Notes: a model not told the origin generated them from the sequence alone. DNA of 13,303 nucleotides from Lachnospiraceae bacterium UBA7729 (GCA_002482005.1 DLFD01000023.1:33108-46410); one strand, 5' to 3'; counted from the first letter of the stretch, positions 1-6,506 are shown. Program-made: numbers and translations.

Positions 1-143
1 GACGCTTACTTTGTACGCAGAAGCACAACGAAATCAAAGATTTCTGTGCTTCTAGTGTGCGTCCGCGGTGCGCGCGCGATTCAGCAACGAAGCAATCCGT
101 GCGTCAAAGCGTGTGACAAAAGGGACTTTTGGCACACGCATCA
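1..143. other. Non-coding region with two hairpins downstream of argS
   Basis: No convincing gene is seen here; the short open frames crossing it run antisense into argS and have no ribosome binding site. The stretch is dominated by two inverted repeats. The first pairs AGAAGCACA (19-27) with TGTGCTTCT (45-53), and inside it GAAATC (30-35) pairs with GATTTC (39-44) around an AAA loop. The second pairs GCGTGTG (109-115) with CACACGC (133-139), and inside it AAAAG (118-122) pairs with CTTTT (126-130) around a GGA loop. Between them is an alternating purine-pyrimidine run (GCGCGCGCG near 71-79). It may be a 3' untranslated region of argS or part of an interspersed palindromic repeat; one window cannot tell which. 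Confidence 0.5.
109..139 (-). terminator. Hairpin just after argS stop, possible terminator
   Basis: The 7-bp outer stem GCGTGTG/CACACGC encloses a 2x2 internal loop, then a 5-bp AAAAG/CTTTT stem closed by GGA. It begins 5 nt after the argS stop codon on the minus strand. The minus-strand tail is only TTTGACGC, so this is a weak intrinsic terminator at best. It could instead stabilise the 3' end of the mRNA or belong to a repeat element. Confidence 0.4.
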
Positions 144-1922
144 TTACATCTTCTCCGGTGCAGAAAATCCGAGAAGATCAATTCCCTGCTCTAGCACCTC
201 TCTGGTCAGCTCAAGCTCTGCGATATAGCTCTCTCTCTGAGCCTCCTTCTCCTCCGCGAGGATCTTGGTCTCATGGTAGAAGTGGTTGAACTCATTGGAC
301 AGCTGATAAAGGAAACCGCAGATCCTGTGCGGAGCAAGCTCTTCTCCTGCTGCCTCGACGGCCGGAGCGAATCCGGTCAGGGAAAGAAGGAGAGCCTTCT
401 CCGCATCCCCCTGCGGAGGAAGGATCTTCAGACCGCGGATGTCCTCTTCCGTTCTGCCAGTCTCGCTCAGATATTTTCTCAGGATCGACTTGATACGGAC
501 GATCGTATAAAGAAGATACGGCCCTGTATTGCCCTCGAAGGAAGTAAACTTATCGACATCGAAGATGTAGTCCTTGGAAGCCTGGTTGGACAGATCGCCA
601 TACTTGATCGCGGAAAGCGCGATGATCTGAGCCGTCTTCCTCGCTTCCTCCGGATCCGCCTCATGGTTCTCCATGATCTTTCTGTACATCTCTTCGTTGA
701 TGTCCCTGATCAGGAGTTCAAGGCGCATAACGCCTCCCTGACGTGTCTTGAAAGGCTTACCGTCCTTTCCGTTCATGGTGCCGAATCCCAGGAACCTGAG
801 ATCGGTACCGTCCTTCACGATGCCGGTCTTTCTCGCGCAGCGGAAGACCTGGGTGAAGTATAGCTCCTGCCTTTTGTCGACCACATAGATGACCTGGTCC
901 GGGTCCCAGTTCTCACGGCGCATCACCAGCGTCGCAAGGTCGGTGGTGTTGTAAAGAGATGCCCCATCCGACTTCAGGATCATGCACGGAGGGATCTTCT
1001 TTGTATCGCCTTCCTCTGCCACATCGACGACCAGGGCTCCCTGGTCAATGTGGGCATAGCCATTATCCTTCAGGTAGCTTACCATATCCGGGATATAGGG
1101 CTGTGCATCTGATTCCTTCTTCCAGAGATCAAATGTGACATTCAGACTGTCATAATTTCTCTTCAGGTCCTTGATGGAGACAGCAAGGATATGCTTCCAG
1201 AGTGCATAGTAGCCTCTCTGCTTGTGCTGCAGGCGGTATGTTGCGTCGAGCGCTTCTGCCTTGTAGCCCTCGTCTTCCTTGGACTTCTTCGTTGCAGTCG
1301 GATAGATCTCCTCCAGCTCGCTGATCGTGAACGGGGCATCTTCCGGATATTCCCCGGTAAAGTTTTCATCGAAGTACGGAAGCTCCGGATGTCTGTGCTT
1401 TACCTCTGTGATGATCAGACCCATCTGAAGGCCCCAGTCGCCCAGATGGACGTCCCCGAGGACATCAGCTCCAAGATAGCGGAGGATCCTCTTGATACTC
1501 TCCCCGATCACAGCCGAACGCAGGTGGCCGACATGCAGCGGCTTGGCGACATTGGCCCCTCCGTAGTCAATGATGACTTTCTTCGGCTTATCCGTCTTCA
1601 TCACTCCGAAGGATGCATCCTCGCTCATATCTTTGATGTATCCGCAGAGAAATTCAGGCGAAACGTTCAGATTGATGAAGCCGGGCTTTACGGCCTCCGC
1701 CTTCGAGAAGGCGTCCATCCCGCTCAGGACATCCACAACCGCCTCGGCGATCTGGATCGGCGGTCTGTGATACAGCTTTGCCCCTGCCATCGCTCCGTTG
1801 CACTGATATTCGCAGAGATCCGGCCTGCTTGAGACAGTAACCTTGCCCAGCTTCCGGTCGAACCCTGCCGTCTCAAAGGCTTCCCCGACATAATCTCCGA
1901 TCAGGTCAAGTATGTGTTCCAT
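144..1922 (-). CDS. argS: Arginine--tRNA ligase (ArgRS, class I)
   Basis: Charges tRNA-Arg with arginine in the cytoplasm for translation. The 592-residue length fits the bacterial family. An N-terminal additional domain (about 1-110) precedes the Rossmann catalytic core. The HIGH signature reads HVGH at 130-133 inside DYGGANVAKPLHVGH. The second ATP-binding loop (about 383-397) reads MNGKDGKPFKTRQGG and lacks a canonical KMSKS; this degeneracy is well known in ArgRS enzymes. The C-terminal third (about 460-592), with NTGPYLLYTIVRI, is the helical DALR-type anticodon-binding domain. The ATG at 1922 follows an AGGAG site 8 nt upstream. It lies 100 nt downstream of rarA on the same strand and may be co-transcribed or use its own promoter in the gap. 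No T-box leader is visible. Confidence 0.97.
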   Translation of the reverse strand: MEHILDLIGDYVGEAFETAGFDRKLGKVTVSSRPDLCEYQCNGAMAGAKLYHRPPIQIAEAVVDVLSGMDAFSKAEAVKPGFINLNVSPEFLCGYIKDMSEDASFGVMKTDKPKKVIIDYGGANVAKPLHVGHLRSAVIGESIKRILRYLGADVLGDVHLGDWGLQMGLIITEVKHRHPELPYFDENFTGEYPEDAPFTISELEEIYPTATKKSKEDEGYKAEALDATYRLQHKQRGYYALWKHILAVSIKDLKRNYDSLNVTFDLWKKESDAQPYIPDMVSYLKDNGYAHIDQGALVVDVAEEGDTKKIPPCMILKSDGASLYNTTDLATLVMRRENWDPDQVIYVVDKRQELYFTQVFRCARKTGIVKDGTDLRFLGFGTMNGKDGKPFKTRQGGVMRLELLIRDINEEMYRKIMENHEADPEEARKTAQIIALSAIKYGDLSNQASKDYIFDVDKFTSFEGNTGPYLLYTIVRIKSILRKYLSETGRTEEDIRGLKILPPQGDAEKALLLSLTGFAPAVEAAGEELAPHRICGFLYQLSNEFNHFYHETKILAEEKEAQRESYIAELELTREVLEQGIDLLGFSAPEKM

Positions 1923-1987
1923 GTAGTATTCTCCTTGCTAATCTGTATAAACTCAATGCCTCCGCACATCCTGTGTCCGCATATCCG

Positions 1988-2016
1988 ATTATAGACGAAC
2001 CAGGCGTTCTTCGCAT
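1988..2016 (-). promoter_or_regulatory. Possible argS promoter in rarA-argS gap
   Basis: On the minus strand a perfect -10 box TATAAT occupies 1993-1988. The hexamer 17 nt upstream (ATGCGA, 2016-2011, inside the end of rarA's flank) matches the -35 consensus poorly. Transcription would start near 1981, leaving a leader of about 58 nt before the argS ATG. The good -10 supports an internal promoter; the poor -35 is why confidence is modest. Confidence 0.4.
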
Positions 2017-2022
2017 CTGGTA

Positions 2023-3336
2023 TCACTCATGAAGCCAGTCAAGATACCTTTCGATCGTCTTCTCGTACCCCTGACCCGAAGGTTCGTAGAATTCCGCATC
2101 TCCCAGTTCCTCCGGCAGATACCTCTGTTTTGAGAAATGTTTCGCGCAGTCATGTGCGTATTCGTAGCCGATTCCCCGGTTCAGCTTTGCCGCTCCTCCG
2201 TAATGTGCATCCTGAAGATAAGACGGGATCGTGATCTTTGTGGCTTCGGCAGCCTTCTCCGCAGAAAAAATCGCTGTCGTGGCCGAATTGCTCTTCGGCG
2301 CTGTGGCAACGTACAGAGCTGCCTCTGCCAGGATCAGGTGGGATTCCGGCATCCCGATCCGCTCCACAGCCTGCGCGGCAGACACTGCCACCACCAGCGC
2401 CTGAGGATCCGCCAGTCCGACATCCTCAGCAGCGCAGATCATGATCCTTCTTGATATGAAACGGATATCCTCTCCCGCCTTCAGCATACGGGCAAGGTAG
2501 AATACCGCCGCATCCGGATCAGACCCGCGCATGCTCTTGATGAACGCGGAGATCGTATCATAATGCTGGTCTCCGCTTTTGTCATACTTTGCCAGACGTC
2601 TCTGGATACAGTCCTGGGCAACCTCCAGTGTGATATGGATCTTCCCGTCAGCAGCCCGGTCTGTCGTAAGGACACCAAGCTCGAGCGCATTCAGAGCCGC
2701 CCTGGCATCTCCGTCAGCCATATCCGCCAGAAAACTGCAGGCATCCTCATCGAGGACCGCATCGAAGCTTCCCATACCTCTCTCCGGATCCGAGACCGCC
2801 CTCCTCAGGATCGTCTCCACATTCTCCTTCGAGAGCGGTTTCAGCTCGAAGACGACAGATCTGGAAAGAAGGGCTCCGTTCACCTCGAAATAAGGATTCT
2901 CCGTGGTAGCCCCGATCAGGATGATGGTCCCGTCCTCCACAAAAGGAAGCAGGTAATCCTGCTGTCCCTTGTTGAAGCGGTGGATCTCATCGATGAACAG
3001 GATCGTACGTCTTTCATACATTCCAAGGGTCTCTTTCGCCTTCGAGACGACATCCTCCATATCTTTCTTTCCGGCAGAAGTAGCATTGATCGTTGTGAAT
3101 TCCGCGGCGGTCGTATGAGCGATCACCTCGGCAAGCGTCGTCTTCCCGGTCCCAGGAGGGCCATAGAGGATGATCGACCTCAGTTTATCTGCTCTGATCG
3201 CCCGGTACAGCATCTTCCCTTTCCCGATGATCTGCTCCTGACCCACAACTTCATCGAGTGTCCTTGGCCTCATCCTGGATGCCAGAGGAGCGGACTGCTC
3301 TTTTTTCCTGGAAGCAGCATACTCAAACAGATCCAT
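2023..3336 (-). CDS. rarA: Replication-associated recombination protein A (RarA/MgsA AAA+ ATPase)
   Basis: A AAA+ ATPase of the RarA/MgsA/WRNIP1 family, related to clamp loaders, which acts at stalled replication forks. With the ATG at 3336 as residue 1, the protein is 437 residues. The Walker A motif GPPGTGKT is at 59-66, Walker B FIDEIHRFNK begins at about 114, sensor-1 TTEN is at 144-147 and the arginine finger SRS is near 158-160. The C-terminal half is the lid plus the helical tetramerisation region typical of the family. A TTG at 3342 opens the frame two codons earlier, but GGGAAAGG (3353-3346) is 9 nt from the ATG and only 3 nt from the TTG, so the ATG is preferred. The start lies 2 nt after the TGA of the small frameshifted gene, which suggests translational coupling. 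Confidence 0.96.
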   Translation of the reverse strand: MDLFEYAASRKKEQSAPLASRMRPRTLDEVVGQEQIIGKGKMLYRAIRADKLRSIILYGPPGTGKTTLAEVIAHTTAAEFTTINATSAGKKDMEDVVSKAKETLGMYERRTILFIDEIHRFNKGQQDYLLPFVEDGTIILIGATTENPYFEVNGALLSRSVVFELKPLSKENVETILRRAVSDPERGMGSFDAVLDEDACSFLADMADGDARAALNALELGVLTTDRAADGKIHITLEVAQDCIQRRLAKYDKSGDQHYDTISAFIKSMRGSDPDAAVFYLARMLKAGEDIRFISRRIMICAAEDVGLADPQALVVAVSAAQAVERIGMPESHLILAEAALYVATAPKSNSATTAIFSAEKAAEATKITIPSYLQDAHYGGAAKLNRGIGYEYAHDCAKHFSKQRYLPEELGDAEFYEPSGQGYEKTIERYLDWLHE

Positions 3337-3338
3337 GA

Positions 3339-3564
3339 TCAAACACCTTTCCCGTCTTCCGGTCCATCCGCGATCTCCTCAGCTTCCTCCGCCCGGAACT
3401 TTCTCGGACCCATCATCTTCCCGCAGGAAGACTTCTGTACATCGGTCCTTCCTGCAAATCCATGCCTGAGTTTCAGGGCAATGACATCGTGAGCAGCCAG
3501 TATGCCGTTACAAAACCGTCATGGCTTCATAATAAACAGAACCGGTCTCGATCTTTTTCATCAT
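3339..3564 (-). pseudogene. Small unknown gene ahead of rarA, apparently +1 frameshifted
   Basis: I do not recognise this protein. From the ATG pair at 3564/3561 the frame reads MMKKIETGSVYYEAMTVL and stops at TAA (3510-3508). Shifting by one base in the run of four T (plus-strand AAAA, 3512-3515) opens a second frame that reads NGILAAHDVIALK, then a GFAGRTDVQKSSCGKMMGPRK stretch, and ends in an acidic tail at TGA 3341-3339. Read through, the product is about 74 residues: an amphipathic helix, a basic segment containing one SSCGK motif, then Glu-rich residues. The TGA sits 2 nt before the rarA ATG, and a good promoter lies upstream, so the reading unit looks like the first gene of the rarA operon. 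It may be a true frameshift mutation, a homopolymer sequencing error or programmed frameshifting. The ribosome binding site is weak (AGGG, 12 nt from 3564), so the start is uncertain. Confidence 0.5.
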
Positions 3565-3610
3565 GCAGAAGATCATCCCTGATATCTGCGGCACCTGCTG
3601 TCACTGCACA

Positions 3611-3639
3611 AGTATATCAGCCGCTCTTTCGAATGGCAA
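3611..3639 (-). promoter_or_regulatory. Sigma-A-type promoter for the rarA operon
   Basis: On the minus strand TTGCCA (3639-3634) and TATACT (3616-3611) are separated by exactly 17 nt, a near-consensus vegetative promoter. Initiation would fall near 3604, giving a leader of about 40 nt before the small frameshifted gene and then rarA. The -35 box lies only 11 bp from the edge of the 25-bp repeat array. Confidence 0.65.
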
Positions 3640-3650
3640 GAATTGCCTGC

Positions 3651-3750
3651 GGCAGCAGGACGTTCGGTATCCCCTGGCAGCAGGCCATTCGGTATCCCCT
3701 GGCAGCAGGCTGTTCGGTATCCCCTGGCAGCAGGACGTTCGGTATCCCCT
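3651..3750. repeat. Four tandem 25-bp repeats between two divergent promoters
   Basis: Four head-to-tail copies occupy 3651-3675, 3676-3700, 3701-3725 and 3726-3750. Each is GGCAGCAGG, then a variable triplet, then TTCGGTATCCCCT. The constant 22 positions are identical in all four copies; the triplet is ACG, CCA, CTG and ACG in order. A period of 25 is not a multiple of three, and no start or ribosome binding site fits, so the array is non-coding. Each of the three junctions forms the palindrome CCTG-N4-CAGG. The array lies upstream of both flanking promoters and so should not be in either transcript. It could be a protein-binding array, a minisatellite without function, or a strain-variable VNTR. 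Confidence 0.9.
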
Positions 3751-3752
3751 GA

Positions 3753-3781
3753 TTGACGAAGCCGGGAACAATCCATATAAT
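3753..3781 (+). promoter_or_regulatory. Near-consensus sigma-A promoter for the DUF4250-flavodoxin operon
   Basis: TTGACG (3753-3758) and TATAAT (3776-3781) are separated by 17 nt: five of six matches at -35 and a perfect -10. Initiation near 3788 gives a leader of about 34 nt. The -35 box starts 2 bp after the last 25-bp repeat, so any protein bound to the array would sit right at the polymerase. Confidence 0.75.
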
Positions 3782-3821
3782 GGGGCAAAAGAAAAGTTCA
3801 ATTTCAGAAAAGAGGGTATGT

Positions 3822-4001
3822 ATGGGAGATCTTCCGGAAAATCCGATGATCCTCCTCAGTTTTGTGAACACGGAGCTGAGGGACCAGTTCAGCAGCCTTG
3901 ATGCCTTCTGTGCGGTGCATGGGGCAGACAGAAAGACTGTGGAGGAGAAACTTGGCGCGATTGATTACCACTACGATGCAGAACGGAACCGTTTTGCATG
4001 A
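3822..4001 (+). CDS. DUF4250-family micro-protein
   Basis: A 59-residue protein that resembles the DUF4250 family of short Firmicutes proteins: an N-terminal LPENPMILLSFVN stretch, then LRDQFSSLDAFC, a helical middle and a C-terminal YHYDAERNRF. Family members are about this length and have the same order of motifs. Function is not known; the pattern suggests a small helical protein. The ATG at 3822 is preceded by AAAGAGGG with a 5-nt gap, and it lies about 34 nt after the predicted transcription start. The longer frame from 3753 would begin inside the promoter and is rejected. It is the first gene of a two-gene unit with the flavodoxin, which starts 19 nt after its stop. The family assignment is from memory of its signature. 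Confidence 0.85.
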   Translation: MGDLPENPMILLSFVNTELRDQFSSLDAFCAVHGADRKTVEEKLGAIDYHYDAERNRFA

Positions 4002-4020
4002 AGTCATGAAAGGAAAAGCT

Positions 4021-4506
4021 ATGAGTAAGATCCTTGTTGTCTATTATTCGCTTGACGGCAATACGGAATTTGCCGCTGACCAGATCCGCAGTATCACCGG
4101 AGCCGACATCGAGAAGCTCATCCCGGAGAGAGAGCCTACCCGAAGCGGCTTTTCCAAGATCCTGGAAGGAGGCTTTCAGGCTCTGATCCATTATAAGCCC
4201 AGGATCGCACACCTGAAGCATGATCCGACCGATTACGATACGATCGTACTCGCATGCCCCGTCTGGGCCGGCACCTGTCCGCCCGCCATGGAGACATTTC
4301 TCCATAAGGAAAGTTTCTCCGGAAAAGAAGTCGTGATCTGCGCAACATCCGGGTCAGGGAACGCTGACAGGATGATCGACCGCATCAAGGCTCTTGTCGG
4401 GGATGACAATACCGTATCCGTCACTGCCAGCCTGACTGAACCTCTGAAGGATCCGGACAAGACCAGGCAGAAGCTTGAGGAATTCTGTCTGGCGTGGGCC
4501 GAGTGA
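4021..4506 (+). CDS. Flavodoxin-family protein
   Basis: A 161-residue cytoplasmic FMN-binding electron carrier or small quinone/flavin reductase of the flavodoxin superfamily. The N-terminus MSKILVVYYSLDGNTEFAA is the first beta strand followed by the phosphate-binding loop (SLDGNT, about 10-15). A central CPVWAGTCPPAME (about 80-92) matches the loop that contacts the isoalloxazine ring in this family, and ICATSGSGNADRM follows the next strand. It lacks iron-sulfur and NADPH domains, so it needs partner reductases not seen here. The ATG at 4021 has AAAGGA about 6 nt upstream, which favours it over the in-frame ATG at 4006 and the earlier start at 3898. It is probably co-transcribed with the DUF4250 gene. 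The physiological partner cannot be inferred from this window. Confidence 0.92.
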   Translation: MSKILVVYYSLDGNTEFAADQIRSITGADIEKLIPEREPTRSGFSKILEGGFQALIHYKPRIAHLKHDPTDYDTIVLACPVWAGTCPPAMETFLHKESFSGKEVVICATSGSGNADRMIDRIKALVGDDNTVSVTASLTEPLKDPDKTRQKLEEFCLAWAE

Positions 4507-4545
4507 CCGATCTGACGAGGGTATGGCTGCATATATGTCAGCCAA

Positions 4546-4566
4546 CTCGGTATCACAGATACCGAG
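4546..4566. terminator. 9-bp hairpin downstream of flavodoxin
   Basis: CTCGGTATC (4546-4554) pairs perfectly with GATACCGAG (4558-4566) around a 3-nt ACA loop. It is 40 nt after the flavodoxin stop, and a weaker GGCTG/CAGCC repeat precedes it (about 4525-4543). There is no T tract after it, so it may protect the mRNA 3' end rather than terminate. Confidence 0.4.
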
Positions 4567-4587
4567 GATCCCCGCTTTGTATTCCTG

Positions 4588-4638
4588 AAAAAGGTCCGCA
4601 CAGCTTCCGGATTTCTTCCGTCTGCTGTGCGGACCTTT
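4588..4638. terminator. Bidirectional terminator between convergent genes
   Basis: AAAGGTCCGCACAGC (4590-4604) and GCTGTGCGGACCTTT (4624-4638) form a perfect 15-bp stem with a 19-nt loop. Read on the minus strand the stem ends in TTTTT (4592-4588), a good terminator for the secreted-protein gene whose stop is at 4725. Read on the plus strand the tail is TTTCC, adequate for the flavodoxin operon. No gene is seen in the rest of 4507-4724. Confidence 0.75.
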
Positions 4639-4724
4639 CCGCGATCTTCTGCTGCTCCCAAAGTCAGGGCCTGACCACCATGTGTTTTCGTCAGATACCT
4701 GACTGCCTTCCGATCGGAGAGCGC

Positions 4725-6419
4725 TTATCCGTTGTCTTTCCCGATATCTGCTCCGCCGACTTCCCCATTCTGAAGGGAGCCGGTCCCGTCGACTTCATCA
4801 GTATTCTCTCTCGACTTCTCGGTTCCTGCCTCTCCGCTGGTCAGCATCTCCATGATGCTGTCCGGTACTCCTGCCTTCGGAAGTACCTTAAACATCTTCG
4901 AAAGCTTTGCATCCTTGATATATGCATCCCAGGTCGGCTGATCATAGACTTCCATAGCCTTGCTGCGGCTGATCTCATCCACATCTGCCTTGTCGACGGC
5001 TTCTGCCTTTGCGGTAAGGACAACATATTCCGTACCATTATATCTGCCTTCGATGATCTCCGTCCCCTTCTCCGGATGGATAAACTCAGCAGTATATTCC
5101 CCGCCGGCTGCATTCAGGGTTGCAGTCCCGTTCAGGATCCCCTTTTCGACCTCACCGACCAGGAAATCATCCAGATATACAGAAGCGATCTCCTCGCCGG
5201 CAGCCGTGATCAGGAAACTATCATGGATCACATCCGATGCCTTATCTGCCTCAAGAAGGATGCCCGTCCTCCCGTTGGGATCTCCCTGCCAGTACCTTGC
5301 GATCAGGTTGGAAACGAGGCCCCCAAGATCGAACTGGACTGCGATGTGGGTTTCCCTCTGCAGCATCTTCAGGGAGAAGACGCTTACCGATGCGCCCGAA
5401 TAGAGCAGTCCGAATTCCACCGTAGCCAGCCTGCCTTCTCCATCATAGCCATATGTAAGAGTAAATCCGGGTACCTGGGAGAAATCTTCCTTCTCAAGAG
5501 TCTTCAGCAGGGAATGGTATCCGTCCTCGATCTCATCTTTCCCGAGGACGGTATCCTTATCCATCATATACAGGACAGTATTGGTCACATCTGCCGCAAA
5601 GGCGGAGTCCAGTATCTTCAGGATCAGCGGGTCATCCTTGAGGCTGTCGATGCTGGTCATGAGGAACCTGGCCATCGACTGCGGATCAACCGTGACGGTC
5701 GTATTGCGGATTGACTCGGAAAGCGCCCCTGCCGTGAGAGTCACATTCTCATGGGAAGAGAAGGAGGCATTCTGAAGCAGTACTTCTCCGTACCGGTCGG
5801 TGAAAGCCCGGAGTTCCTCCGGGGACAGAGACGCAAACAAGTCACCGCCTTCTCCGATCAGGCGTGTATAATCCGGCTTGAACGTACCCGCCTTATCCTT
5901 GGAATTCCCGGAGGCCTCTCCGTCCCCTTCTTTCTTTCCTCCCGAGAGCGTATCGGCCAGTTTGACCAGATCTACTGCTGCTGGAGTCTTCCGGAATTCC
6001 GGGCATGAAAGATAGACGATCCGGTCATCGACGTCCACAGAGATCTTTCCGTGATACAGTTCGGTATCGTTGAGGGAGATCACTCCCGACGCATCAATTC
6101 CTCCATCCTCATTGCCTGAGGATGCTCCCGCAAATGTGACATTCTCAAGCCATGACATGTCGGTGTTCTTGATGGCGCCAGAGATCAGCTCCTGAAGCGG
6201 CTCTTTCACATCGATCGAAAGCGAGTTCTCATAGCCTTTTGAGAGCGCGCCGCCGATTGCTTCCTGTGCCTCCCCCAGTACCTCGGCGAGAGCTTCTGAT
6301 TCCGTCTCGCTGCCTGCAGGAACTTCCGTCTCGGAAGAAGCTGCTGCCGGATATGCCGCTGCAAGTACCATCATTGCAGAAACTGCCCATACGCAGGCGG
6401 TCCTGTGGTTGCGTTTCAT
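4725..6419 (-). CDS. Secreted protein of unknown function
   Basis: A 564-residue exported protein I cannot assign to a characterised family. The N-terminus MKRNHRTACVWAVSAMMVL has a basic n-region and hydrophobic core ending AAAYPAAA, a typical signal peptidase I site near residue 27. No lipobox cysteine, C-terminal membrane helix or sortase motif is seen, so it should be released or held non-covalently. A Ser/Glu/Thr-rich linker (SETEVPAGSETESE) follows. The body alternates beta-rich stretches (ASGVISLNDTELY, GKISVDVDDRIVYLSC) with a Gly/Lys/Asp-rich insert around 165-180, and the tail is acidic. The layout resembles large uncharacterised Lachnospiraceae exported proteins that are mostly beta. 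The start is the ATG at 6419, with GGGAGG about 10 nt upstream; the frame extends to a TTG at 6455 that lacks a binding site. Its divergent neighbour is the ABC-2 operon. Confidence 0.8.
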   Translation of the reverse strand: MKRNHRTACVWAVSAMMVLAAAYPAAASSETEVPAGSETESEALAEVLGEAQEAIGGALSKGYENSLSIDVKEPLQELISGAIKNTDMSWLENVTFAGASSGNEDGGIDASGVISLNDTELYHGKISVDVDDRIVYLSCPEFRKTPAAVDLVKLADTLSGGKKEGDGEASGNSKDKAGTFKPDYTRLIGEGGDLFASLSPEELRAFTDRYGEVLLQNASFSSHENVTLTAGALSESIRNTTVTVDPQSMARFLMTSIDSLKDDPLILKILDSAFAADVTNTVLYMMDKDTVLGKDEIEDGYHSLLKTLEKEDFSQVPGFTLTYGYDGEGRLATVEFGLLYSGASVSVFSLKMLQRETHIAVQFDLGGLVSNLIARYWQGDPNGRTGILLEADKASDVIHDSFLITAAGEEIASVYLDDFLVGEVEKGILNGTATLNAAGGEYTAEFIHPEKGTEIIEGRYNGTEYVVLTAKAEAVDKADVDEISRSKAMEVYDQPTWDAYIKDAKLSKMFKVLPKAGVPDSIMEMLTSGEAGTEKSRENTDEVDGTGSLQNGEVGGADIGKDNG

Positions 6420-6461
6420 GAATCCTGTTCCTCCCGGATAATTCTTATTCAGCAAAGAGCA

Positions 6462-6489
6462 CCCGCCGGAACAAGGATATTTCGGCGGG
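6462..6489 (-). promoter_or_regulatory. GC-rich hairpin in the 5' leader of the secreted-protein gene
   Basis: On the plus strand CCCGCCGGAA (6462-6471) can pair with TTCGGCGGG (6481-6489) with one bulged base and a loop of about 9 nt. On the minus strand it falls 43-70 nt before the ATG, inside the likely leader. No T tract follows, so it is not a clear attenuator. It could modulate mRNA stability or be incidental. Confidence 0.35.
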
Positions 6490-6506
6490 ATATACGATAC
6501 CTTTGT

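Noticed and set aside
383..430. Missing KMSKS in ArgRS as a sign of an inactive enzyme
   Set aside because: Loss of canonical KMSKS is common among active ArgRS enzymes, and the HIGH motif and all domains are intact. (Coordinates here are approximate residue numbers of the protein, not bases.)
1923..2022. T-box riboswitch in front of argS
   Set aside because: The 100-nt gap is too short and has no AGGGTGG-like T-box sequence or terminator/antiterminator pair.
2563..3492. 309-residue plus-strand open frame opposite rarA
   Set aside because: Antisense to a clear RarA with all AAA+ motifs. Its composition (Arg, Ser, Pro, His rich) is typical of a shadow frame, and there is no binding site.
3651..3750. 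CRISPR-like array
   Set aside because: The constant part is 22 bp but the 'spacers' are only 3 nt, with no leader or cas genes. It is a tandem repeat, not a CRISPR.
3753..3821. Longer N-terminus for the DUF4250 protein
   Set aside because: The upstream start overlaps the -35 box of the promoter and so would not be transcribed. The 3822 ATG has the binding site and matches the family length.
3573..3871. Minus-strand open frames across the repeat (GIPN/GYRT/GDTE-type repeat peptides)
   Set aside because: The 25-bp period rotates the frame, so all three frames stay open only because the unit has no stops. No ribosome binding site, and the frames cross two promoters.
4494..5714. 406-residue plus-strand open frame opposite the secreted-protein gene
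   Set aside because: It would run through the 15-bp terminator stem and lies antisense to a gene with signal peptide and ribosome binding site. Cys/Ile/Leu-rich shadow composition.
6420..6455. 12-residue extension of the secreted protein from TTG at 6455
   Set aside because: No ribosome binding site, and it would put a poor segment before a textbook signal peptide. The ATG at 6419 has GGGAGG upstream.
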